Source: Pseudomonas sp. GM84
Lineage (GTDB): Bacteria; Pseudomonadota; Gammaproteobacteria; Pseudomonadales; Pseudomonadaceae
Assembly: GCF_000282535.1 (NCBI RefSeq)
Contig: NZ_AKJC01000105.1
Span: 1-38,092, forward strand
DNA length: 38,092 nucleotides
Reading direction: 5' to 3'
Part shown: one piece after another, positions 32,116 through 38,092 of the stretch
Layout: each line of letters starts with the position of its first letter
How positions within the stretch are numbered: the first letter of the stretch is position 1
The notes under the pieces: model-generated
What the model saw: the letters and a program-made list of their open reading frames with translations, nothing else
What the model was told of the DNA's origin: nothing
Database searches by the model: none
Program-made: the position numbers and the translations under genes

Positions 32116-33402
32116 TCAACCTCTGCACCACTGCGCAGGGTCGGTAGGCCGGCCCTGCTGGCGGATGGCGAAGTACAAACCCGCGCTGTCCTGGCCACCG
32201 CTGTCGCCAACGGTGGAAATGGCTTCGCCGGCCTTGACGATGTCACCGGCGCTCTTGAGCAGGCTCTGGTTATGGCCATACAGGCTCAAGTAACCATTGC
32301 CATGGTCGAGAATGACCAGAAGTCCGGCGCCACGCAACCAGTCGGCGAACACCACGCGCCCGCCGTGTACGGCGCGCACCTGGGTGCCTGGGTTGGCGCT
32401 GATCATCACACCGTCCCACTTGGCGCGGGCATCGCTGCCGCGGGCATCGCCGAAGCGCGCCAGCAATCGACCATTGACGGGCCAAGGAAGTTTTCCCCGC
32501 GCGGCGGAAAATGCACCGCCGTAGCTGGCGCCGTCGCCGGAAACAATCGGGCCGAGGGTGGTGCGGGCCTTTTTCGGTGGTTCGGCTTCGTCGCGGGCGG
32601 CCAGGGCTTGCTGCTGGCGACGTTTCTCGGCTTCCTGCTGGGCGAGCAGGGCTTTCTTGCGTGCTTCCTCGGCCTCGCGGGCCTGGCGGGCCAGGGTTTC
32701 CTCGATGGTCTTGAGTACTTTGCCCAGATCGGCCTGGTCCTGTTCGCGGGCCTGCAGCTTCAGGCCGCGGTCCTTCACGTCGCTGTTGAGCTTGGCCAGC
32801 ACTTGCTGGCGCTTGCCGCGTTCCGCCTCCAGGGCCTGGCGGCGGCTGTCGAGGTCGGCGCGCTGGCTCAGCAGCTGTTCTTGCTGGCGGCCGATGTCCT
32901 GTTCGACGTTGGCCAGTTGGCGCAGGGTCTCGTTGAAGGCGCGCAGTTGCTCGGTGCGCGCCTTGCTCAGGTAATCGTAGTAGGAGAGGGTGCGGGCGAA
33001 CTTCTCGGGGTTCTGCTGGTTGAGCAGCAGCTTGATGTATTCCTCGCGGCCATTGTTCTGGTACGCGGAACGGGCCTGGATGGCGATCAGTCGCTGCTGT
33101 TCAATACGGGCGCTCTGGAGTTTTTTTTTCTCGGTATCAAGGCGCTCCAGCTCGCCCTCGGTCTTTTTTAGTTCTTGCTGCAGTGCCTCCACCTGCTTTT
33201 CGAGGTTGCCGATGTCGGTCTCGGTGGACTTGAGGTCTTTCTGCACGCCGGCCTTTTCTTCCTGGAGCTTGCCCAGCATCTTCTTGAGCTCGGCGATGTC
33301 CTGGCGGGTGGCGTCCAGTTGTTGCTGGGTCTGTGCGCGCTCATCGGCAAAGGCCGGACTGAGCAGGCAAGACAGGGCGAGTAGGATCAGGGCGCGAAGC
33401 AT
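32116..33402 (-). CDS. envC: EnvC-type murein hydrolase activator (degenerate LytM/M23)
   Basis: A 428-residue periplasmic protein: signal peptide (MLRALILLALSCLLSPAFA), long Lys/Glu/Gln-rich coiled coil (about 20-280), and a C-terminal LytM domain (about 310-428). The zinc ligands of active M23 peptidases are missing. The first His position is Lys328 (AKWDGVMI), and the HxH motif is LYFAIR (409-414). This is as in E. coli EnvC, which activates cell-separation amidases instead of cutting peptidoglycan. The ATG at 33402 is chosen because it opens the signal peptide; the frame extends upstream through REP sequence, which is rejected. The ribosome-binding site is weak. Confidence 0.93.
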   Translation of the reverse strand: MLRALILLALSCLLSPAFADERAQTQQQLDATRQDIAELKKMLGKLQEEKAGVQKDLKSTETDIGNLEKQVEALQQELKKTEGELERLDTEKKKLQSARIEQQRLIAIQARSAYQNNGREEYIKLLLNQQNPEKFARTLSYYDYLSKARTEQLRAFNETLRQLANVEQDIGRQQEQLLSQRADLDSRRQALEAERGKRQQVLAKLNSDVKDRGLKLQAREQDQADLGKVLKTIEETLARQAREAEEARKKALLAQQEAEKRRQQQALAARDEAEPPKKARTTLGPIVSGDGASYGGAFSAARGKLPWPVNGRLLARFGDARGSDARAKWDGVMISANPGTQVRAVHGGRVVFADWLRGAGLLVILDHGNGYLSLYGHNQSLLKSAGDIVKAGEAISTVGDSGGQDSAGLYFAIRQQGRPTDPAQWCRG

Positions 33403-33456
33403 GGGGTTTGGCGTACCAGGGATGGAGACTGGCCTAGTATGCCCGCGCGGGCCTGC

Positions 33457-33494
33457 AAAAAAAACGCCTCGCTGCGGGTGCGGCGGGGCGTTTG
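33457..33494 (-). terminator. Intrinsic terminator downstream of gpmI
   Basis: Read on the minus strand, AAACGCCCCGC pairs with GCGAGGCGTTT (one mismatch) and is followed by an unbroken run of eight T (33464-33457). It lies between gpmI and the envC-like gene, so envC may need its own promoter within about 55 bp. Confidence 0.82.
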
Positions 33495-33528
33495 TCTGGA
33501 ATTCATGTGCATGGGGGCTGCTTTGCAG

Positions 33529-33653
33529 CCCAATCGCTGGCAAGCCAGCTCCCACAAGGCCGACGCTGGCCTGCTCTGTGTGGGAGCAACTGTCTTGCTC
33601 AAGTTCTAAAAGCTGACGCGATTCCTGTGGGAGCCGGCTTGCCGGCGATTGGG
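33529..33653. repeat. Composite REP element with nested hairpin unit
   Basis: Outer REP variants (CTGGCAAGCCAGCTCCCACA type) lie at 33529-33556 and, inverted, at 33626-33653. Between them is a unit starting TGTGGGAGCAACTGTCTTGC whose GAGCAA (33584-33589) pairs with TTGCTC (33595-33600). The 56-bp segment 33579-33634 recurs at 37979-38034 with two differences. Confidence 0.85.
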
Positions 33654-33678
33654 CCGCAGAGCGGCCCCAGTGCACCCA

Positions 33679-35214
33679 TCAGGCGTCGACCAGAATCGAA
33701 GTACCGGTCATTTCCACCGGCTTCTCCAGCCCCAGCAGCTCAAGCATGGTCGGCGCCACGTCGGCCAGCACGCCGCCCTCGCGAACCTTGACCTTGCGCT
33801 TGCCGACATAGATGAACGGCACCGGCTCGGTGGTGTGGGCGGTGTGCGCCTGGCCGGTGCACTCGTCTTCCATCTGCTCGACGTTGCCGTGGTCGGCGGT
33901 GATCAGCGCTTCGCCGCCCACCTTGTCCAGCGCCTCGACGATGCGACCGACGCAGCCGTCGAGTGCCTCGACCGCCTTGACCGCGGCATCGAACACGCCG
34001 GTGTGGCCAACCATGTCGCCGTTGGCGTAGTTGACCACGATCACGTCATAGCGCTGCTGCTCGATGGCTTCGACGATACGGTCGGTGACCTCAGGTGCGC
34101 TCATTTCTGGCTGCAGGTCGTAGGTGGCGACCTTCGGCGACGGGATGAGGATGCGCTCTTCGCCTTCGAAGGGTTCTTCGCGGCCGCCCGAGAAGAAGAA
34201 GGTGACGTGGGCGTACTTCTCGGTTTCGGCGATACGCAGCTGGGTCTTGCCGTTCTTCGCCAGGTATTCACCCAGCACGTTGTTCAGGCTGGCAGGTGCG
34301 AAGGCCGCAGGGGCCGGAATCTTCGCCGAGTACTGGGTCAAGCCGATGTAGGCCGCCAGTTTCGGCAGACGCGCCCGCGGGAACTCGTTGAAATCGGCCT
34401 CGACGAACACACGCGACAATTCGCGAGCGCGGTCGGCGCGGAAGTTCATGAAGATCACGGCGTCGCCGTCTTCGACCTTGACCGCTTCGCCGATGCGCGT
34501 GGCCTTGACGAACTCGTCGCTCTCGTCACGTGCATAAGCCGCTTCGAGGCCTGCCACGGCGCTGTCGGCGCTGTATTCGGCGACGCTGTCGACGATCAGG
34601 TTGTAGGCGGCGCTGACGCGGTCCCAGCGGTTGTCACGGTCCATCGCGTAGTAGCGACCGATCAGGCTGGCGATACGGCCCTTGCCGAGCTTGGCGAAGG
34701 CCGCATCGAGCAGTTCGATGGACGACTGAGCGCTGCGCGGTGGGGTGTCACGGCCATCGAGGAAGGCGTGCAGGTAGATTTTCTCGGCGCCACGCTGCGC
34801 GGCCAGTTCGGCCATGGCGACCAGATGGTCCTGGTGGCTGTGCACGCCGCCGTCGGAGAGCAGGCCGAGGATGTGCACGGCCTTGCCGGCACCCACAGCC
34901 TTGTCCACCGCGCCGGAGAGTACCGGGTTGTGGAAGAACTCGCCGTCGCGGATGGCCTTGGTCACCCGGGTGAAGTCCTGGTAGACGACGCGGCCGGCGC
35001 CGAGGTTCATGTGACCGACTTCGGAGTTGCCCATCTGCCCGTCCGGCAGGCCGACATCCATGCCTGAGCCGGAGATCAAGCCATGCGGCTGGCTGGCGCG
35101 CAGGCGGTCATAGACCGGTGTGTTGGCGGCATAGATGGCGTTGTATTCGGGGCTTTCGCTGTGGCCGAATCCATCCAGGATGATCAGCACCAGGGGTTTG
35201 GGCGTACTCGTCAT
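33679..35214 (-). CDS. gpmI: 2,3-bisphosphoglycerate-independent phosphoglycerate mutase
   Basis: A 511-residue cytosolic, manganese-dependent glycolytic and gluconeogenic enzyme that interconverts 3- and 2-phosphoglycerate. Metal and phospho-enzyme residues are visible: Asp14 in [10 protein letters not shown], the phosphorylated Ser64 in [26 protein letters not shown], and the C-terminal [12 protein letters not shown] and [11 protein letters not shown]. The length fits the family. The ATG at 35214 is used; a TTG codon immediately before it would add one residue. It leads the minus-strand cluster with envC, ctpA and yibQ, and the same gpmI-envC-yibQ order occurs in E. coli. Confidence 0.97.
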   Translation of the reverse strand: MTSTPKPLVLIILDGFGHSESPEYNAIYAANTPVYDRLRASQPHGLISGSGMDVGLPDGQMGNSEVGHMNLGAGRVVYQDFTRVTKAIRDGEFFHNPVLSGAVDKAVGAGKAVHILGLLSDGGVHSHQDHLVAMAELAAQRGAEKIYLHAFLDGRDTPPRSAQSSIELLDAAFAKLGKGRIASLIGRYYAMDRDNRWDRVSAAYNLIVDSVAEYSADSAVAGLEAAYARDESDEFVKATRIGEAVKVEDGDAVIFMNFRADRARELSRVFVEADFNEFPRARLPKLAAYIGLTQYSAKIPAPAAFAPASLNNVLGEYLAKNGKTQLRIAETEKYAHVTFFFSGGREEPFEGEERILIPSPKVATYDLQPEMSAPEVTDRIVEAIEQQRYDVIVVNYANGDMVGHTGVFDAAVKAVEALDGCVGRIVEALDKVGGEALITADHGNVEQMEDECTGQAHTAHTTEPVPFIYVGKRKVKVREGGVLADVAPTMLELLGLEKPVEMTGTSILVDA

Positions 35215-35358
35215 CAATCAAACTCACGGTTGTTCAAAGATGATAAAGACACGCATTTTAGGGCAAATACGCCACCTGCGGCGAATAATCGTCCTATTGC
35301 CTGACCGGCGAGCCCTGTTTGGAACATGAAGTGACTCTCCCGCCCGGCCTGTCGGGCT

Positions 35359-35386
35359 TTGGCGGTCATGGGGGGCTGTGTATACT
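35359..35386 (+). promoter_or_regulatory. Probable sigma-70 promoter of yibN-grxC-secB
   Basis: A good -10 box TATACT (35381-35386) lies 34 bp before the yibN start, with TTGGCG (35359-35364) 16 bp upstream as a fair -35 box. It is the only likely promoter in the 205-bp gap between the divergent gpmI and yibN genes. Confidence 0.5.
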
Positions 35387-35419
35387 GGCCGGCATTTTCA
35401 ATCGCCTGGAACACCGCTG

Positions 35420-35833
35420 ATGGTTGCTCACCTGATTCAATTCGCGACAGATCACTACATCCTGGTTGCCATCTTCGTCGTTTTGCTGGTTGCCTTGCTG
35501 GTCAATGAAATTAGCCGCGGCGGCAAGAGCCTGAGCAATGGCCAACTGACCGCGCTGGTCAACGCCGACAAGGGCCTGGTCATCGATATCCGCCCGTCCA
35601 AGGATTATTCCGCCGGCCACATCGTCGGTGCAGTGAGCATCCCGCAGGACAAGCTGGCCAACCGCATGGCCGAGCTGGACAAGCACAAAGAGAAGACCCT
35701 GATCATCGTCGATGCGATGGGCCAGCAGTCCGGCATGGTCTGCCGTGATCTGCTCAAGGCTGGTTACACCGCCGCCAAGCTCAGCGGTGGCGTTTCCAGC
35801 TGGAAAGCCGATAACCTGCCCCTGGTGAAGTGA
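35420..35833 (+). CDS. yibN: YibN-type membrane-anchored rhodanese-fold protein
   Basis: A 137-residue protein with one N-terminal transmembrane helix (about 13-31, LVAIFVVLLVALLV) and a rhodanese domain (LVIDIRPSKDYSAGHIVGAVSIP). The active-site loop that normally reads C-x-x-G-x-x-S is here Asp98-Ala-Met-Gly-Gln-Gln-Ser104, so the sulfur-carrying Cys is missing and sulfurtransferase activity is unlikely. E. coli YibN also lacks it. The start at 35420 is chosen to begin just before the helix. It is followed after one base by grxC, then secB, the conserved proteobacterial order, which suggests a role at the membrane in protein biogenesis. Confidence 0.92.
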   Translation: MVAHLIQFATDHYILVAIFVVLLVALLVNEISRGGKSLSNGQLTALVNADKGLVIDIRPSKDYSAGHIVGAVSIPQDKLANRMAELDKHKEKTLIIVDAMGQQSGMVCRDLLKAGYTAAKLSGGVSSWKADNLPLVK

Positions 35834-35834
35834 T

Positions 35835-36089
35835 ATGAAGTCCGTCATCGTCTACTCCAGCGACTATTGCCCCTACTGCATGCGCGCCAAGTACCTGCTC
35901 GAGAGCAAGGGCGTGGCCTTCGAGGAAATCAAGGTCGACGGCAAGCCGCAGGTGCGCGCCGAGATGAGCCAGAAAGCCGGCCGTACCTCGGTGCCGCAGA
36001 TCTGGATCGGCACTACCCACGTTGGAGGCTGCGATGACCTCTATGCCCTGGAGCGCGCCGGCAAGCTCGACGCGCTGCTGGCGGCCTGA
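35835..36089 (+). CDS. grxC: Glutaredoxin 3
   Basis: An 84-residue cytosolic dithiol glutaredoxin that reduces disulfides with glutathione. The active site CPYC is at residues 12-15, and the glutathione-binding TSVPQIWI and GGCDDL motifs are present. The ATG begins one base after the yibN stop codon, so the two genes are translationally linked, and secB follows 39 bp later in the same transcript. Confidence 0.97.
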   Translation: MKSVIVYSSDYCPYCMRAKYLLESKGVAFEEIKVDGKPQVRAEMSQKAGRTSVPQIWIGTTHVGGCDDLYALERAGKLDALLAA

Positions 36090-36128
36090 TTTGCACTGCA
36101 TTCAAAAACATTAGGATAAGGACCTGCC

Positions 36129-36614
36129 ATGACTGACCAACAGACCAACGGCGCAGCAGCCGAAGACAACAGCCCTCAGTTCTCCCTGCAGCGCATCTAC
36201 GTGCGTGACCTGTCGTTCGAGGCGCCGAAAAGCCCGCAGATCTTCCGCCAGCAGTGGGAGCCGAGCGTTGCCCTGGACCTGAACACCAAGCAGAAAGGCC
36301 TGGAAGGCGACTTCCATGAAGTGGTGCTGACCCTGTCGGTGACCGTCAAGAACGGTGACGAAGTGGCCTTCATCGCCGAAGTGCAGCAAGCCGGTATCTT
36401 CCTGATCAAGAACCTCGACGCCCAGTCGATGAGCCACACCCTGGGTGCGTTCTGCCCGAACATCCTGTTCCCGTATGCACGCGAGACCCTGGACAGCCTG
36501 GTGACCCGTGGTTCGTTCCCGGCCCTGATGCTGTCGCCGGTGAACTTCGACGCCCTGTACGCGCAAGAAATGCAGCGCATGCAGGAAGCCGGCGAAGCGC
36601 CGACCGTGCAGTAA
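36129..36614 (+). CDS. secB: Protein-export chaperone SecB
   Basis: A 161-residue cytosolic chaperone, tetrameric in the family, that keeps exported precursors unfolded and passes them to SecA. Typical stretches are [19 protein letters not shown], the SecA-contact region [15 protein letters not shown], and [23 protein letters not shown] followed by [15 protein letters not shown] precedes the ATG. It is the last gene of yibN-grxC-secB and ends at a strong terminator. Confidence 0.98.
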   Translation: MTDQQTNGAAAEDNSPQFSLQRIYVRDLSFEAPKSPQIFRQQWEPSVALDLNTKQKGLEGDFHEVVLTLSVTVKNGDEVAFIAEVQQAGIFLIKNLDAQSMSHTLGAFCPNILFPYARETLDSLVTRGSFPALMLSPVNFDALYAQEMQRMQEAGEAPTVQ

Positions 36615-36629
36615 TTCTGCTGTTAGTAG

Positions 36630-36657
36630 AAAGGCGACCCTCGTGGTCGCCTTTTTA
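36630..36657 (+). terminator. Intrinsic terminator after secB
   Basis: AAGGCGACC pairs with GGTCGCCTT around CTCGT and continues into TTTTT, about 16 bp after the secB stop. Confidence 0.93.
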
Positions 36658-36682
36658 TTGGCCGGTTGTCTGTGCCGGCCCT

Positions 36683-36795
36683 TTCGCGGGACAAGCCCGC
36701 TCCCACAGGGATATGGCCAGTCCTGAGACCTGTGCAGGAATAAGACCCGCTCTGAATGCAGCACAGGACCTGTGGGAGCGGGCTTGTCCCGCGAA
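36683..36795. repeat. Inverted REP pair
   Basis: REP cores at 36683-36709 and, inverted, at 36769-36795 enclose about 60 bp of other sequence. The pair lies between the convergent secB and trmL genes. Confidence 0.88.
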
Positions 36796-36816
36796 GAGGC
36801 CGGTACAGGCCGTGTA

Positions 36817-37278
36817 TCAACTCCCGGCGAACCCTTGTTGCCGCCACGCCTCATACACCGTCACCGCCACGGTATTGGACAGGTTCAGGCTGCGGCACCC
36901 CGGCCGCATCGGCAGGCGCAGGCGCTGCTCGGCCGGCAGGCTGTCCAGCACCTCGGCCGGCAGGCCACGGCTCTCGGGCCCGAACAAAAATGCATCACCC
37001 GGCTGATAGGCCACTTCGTGGAACGGATGCGAACCCTTGGTGGTAAAGGCGAACAGCCGCGGGTTGCCCAGGCTTTCCAGGCATCCGGCCAGGCTTTCGT
37101 GGCGCTTGAGCGTGGCATACTCGTGGTAATCCAGCCCGGCGCGGCGCAGGCGCTTGTCGTCCAGCTCGAAACTGATCGGCTCGATCAGGTGCAGGTCGCA
37201 ACCGCTGTTGGCGCACAGGCGGATGATGTTGCCGGTATTCGGCGGAATTTCTGGTTGAAAGAGGATGACGTGAAACAT
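36817..37278 (-). CDS. trmL: tRNA (cytidine/uridine-34-2'-O)-methyltransferase TrmL
   Basis: A 153-residue SPOUT-fold methyltransferase that 2'-O-methylates the wobble base of tRNA-Leu. The family motifs are all present: PEIPPNTGNIIRLCANSG near the N terminus, FLFGPESRGLP in the middle, and LPMRPGCRSLNLSNTVAVTVYE forming the AdoMet-binding knot. Length and C terminus match. The ATG at 37278 follows GGAG by seven bases; further upstream the frame is unrelated antisense sequence. Its start codon overlaps that of the divergent small membrane protein. Confidence 0.95.
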   Translation of the reverse strand: MFHVILFQPEIPPNTGNIIRLCANSGCDLHLIEPISFELDDKRLRRAGLDYHEYATLKRHESLAGCLESLGNPRLFAFTTKGSHPFHEVAYQPGDAFLFGPESRGLPAEVLDSLPAEQRLRLPMRPGCRSLNLSNTVAVTVYEAWRQQGFAGS

Positions 37279-37714
37279 GCACGGCTCCAAGCATGAAGAT
37301 GACGAGCATTCTACCCCTGAAGCGGGCCTGCGATCGAAGGGCTTCCCGCGTGTGCTGCTGTCCCTTGCGATCGTCGGCGTGATGGTGGGGCTGATGATCG
37401 GTCGCCTGACGTCGCCGGATGAGCGTGTCCTGGAACAGGTGGACGTGGTGCAGGATGGCCTTGACCTGTGGTTCAACGAAGAGCCGAAGCTGCACGGTGA
37501 GCATGTCGAAGGGACGGTTGCGGTGTTGTTCGAAGCCCAGGGCAAGGCCCAGCGTGGGCAATTGAGCCTGCAGGGCAAGCCGGTGGGTTGGCGTTTGCAG
37601 AAGAGTGAAGAGGGGTTGCTGTTGACCCTGGTGGCCGCGCGCCCTCTGCACGGCGAGTGGGCCGGTGCAGAAGACGCTGGGCGCTGGCGTGTGCAGGTAC
37701 GGCTGCACGAATAA
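37277..37714 (+). CDS. Small one-helix membrane protein of unknown function
   Basis: A 145-residue protein not assigned to a named family. A short polar N terminus (rich in His, Asp and Glu) is followed by one transmembrane helix (about 26-42, VLLSLAIVGVMVGLMI). A soluble domain of about 100 residues then follows, probably periplasmic, with beta-rich pattern (VAVLFEAQGKAQRGQLSLQGKPVGW). I recall a similar gene beside trmL in P. aeruginosa. The ATG at 37277 (AGAGGA about 11 bases upstream) overlaps the trmL start codon; a GTG at 37352 would begin directly at the helix and remove the overlap. The final GAA-TAA lies inside a tandem duplicated segment. Confidence 0.75.
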   Translation: MHGSKHEDDEHSTPEAGLRSKGFPRVLLSLAIVGVMVGLMIGRLTSPDERVLEQVDVVQDGLDLWFNEEPKLHGEHVEGTVAVLFEAQGKAQRGQLSLQGKPVGWRLQKSEEGLLLTLVAARPLHGEWAGAEDAGRWRVQVRLHE

Positions 37715-37820
37715 AAGAGGGGATTTCCCGGCCTGCCTGTACCGAGGTCCCCAAAACTTGCGCGGACTGCGAATAAAAGAGGGGTTCACCCGGCCTGCCT
37801 GTACCGAGGCCCCCGAAACT
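37709..37820 (+). repeat. 50-bp tandem direct duplication at a gene end
   Basis: Segments 37709-37758 and 37771-37820 match at 45 of 50 positions by eye, with a 12-bp spacer. Both begin GAATAAAAGAGGGG and share CCCGGCCTGCCTGTACCGAGG. The first copy contains the last codon and stop of the upstream gene, so the second is a displaced copy of that gene end. Confidence 0.88.
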
Positions 37821-38092
37821 GGAGATGTCTTGGTTATTGCAGGGGGCGTGCCAGTTTTGCAAAGCCCGGGAATATTGGGCTTTCAGTGGGATTTGGCCGG
37901 GATTCGAGGGGATTTGTGCCTTGCCAAGGTGCAGGTGGCACAGCTTCGGTGCAGGACTCGTCGATTTGGCGGGGTCGTTGTGGGAGCAACTGTCTTGCTC
38001 AATTTCTAAAAGCTGGCGCGATTCCTGTGGGAGCGGGCTTGTCCCGCGAACACCGGCGAAGCCGGTGCCATGCTCCGCGCTGCCTGTTTCGC
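37715..38092. other. Gene-free right end of the window
   Basis: No convincing coding sequence is seen; open frames here have no family features. Contents are the second copy of the 50-bp duplication, a dyad AAAGCCC...GGGCTTT at 37861-37883 that may be a weak terminator, the 56-bp composite repeat at 37979-38034, a REP core at 38026-38050 and a hairpin CACCGGC-GAA-GCCGGTG at 38051-38067. Confidence 0.7.
37979..38050. repeat. Second copy of the REP-derived composite unit plus REP core
   Basis: Bases 37979-38034 match 33579-33634 at 54 of 56 positions, including the GAGCAA/TTGCTC hairpin and the linker TTCTAAAAGCTG. The unit runs directly into a standard REP core (38026-38050). At the first site it runs into a REP variant instead. 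Confidence 0.9.

Noticed and set aside
33403..33675. N-terminal extension of the EnvC-like protein
   Set aside because: The open frame passes through the terminator and the REP composite; the signal peptide at 33402 marks the real start.
37665..38009. 114-codon plus-strand frame at the right end
   Set aside because: It runs through the tandem duplication and repeat sequence and has no ribosome-binding site or family features.

Overview
The window looks like a piece of the chromosome of a Pseudomonas of the putida/fluorescens type. The evidence is high GC with strong GC3 bias in the core genes, many copies of the pseudomonad REP palindrome (core TGTGGGAGCGGGCTTG) between genes, and gene orders I recall from Pseudomonas genomes: yibN-grxC-secB, gpmI-envC-ctpA-yibQ, and betIBA divergent from betT. 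No tRNA, rRNA, CRISPR array, integrase or complete insertion sequence was seen.

Layout. (1) 1-3009: hemE, a small secreted OB-fold protein, a REP hairpin and a minus-strand MFS permease. (2) 3118-8499: a LysR regulator divergent from the permease, a 515-residue aromatic amino acid ammonia-lyase, an orphan ParA ATPase, thioredoxin TrxC and the protein AMPylase SelO. (3) 8682-20356: an osmotic-stress neighbourhood with a giant MscK-type mechanosensitive channel, an NhaP2/CvrA antiporter, betA-betB-betI for glycine betaine synthesis and its repressor, and the divergent choline transporter betT. A perfect 20-bp palindrome lies between betI and betT. (4) 20480-29920: two tandem, paralogous giant genes of about 1,550 codons each. 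Their products resemble the Pseudomonas DUF6543 'dermonecrotic toxin domain' family. Codon bias is weaker here than in the flanking genes, and this is the accessory and least understood part of the window. (5) 29943-35214, minus strand: gpmI, an EnvC-type amidase activator, the carboxy-terminal protease CtpA and a YibQ-type deacetylase-fold protein, a cell-envelope cluster. (6) 35420-37714: yibN (rhodanese fold), grxC, secB, then trmL on the minus strand divergent from a small one-helix membrane protein with which it overlaps at the start codon. (7) 37715-38092: no gene, but a 50-bp tandem duplication and REP-related repeats.

The core genes mostly serve envelope maintenance, osmotic adaptation and redox or protein-folding housekeeping. 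The main candidates for new biology are the tandem giant proteins, which have no visible immunity or secretion genes, the ammonia-lyase with a mixed active-site signature, and a composite REP-derived repeat present twice. Calls come from reading motifs and from memory of families; no database search was run.
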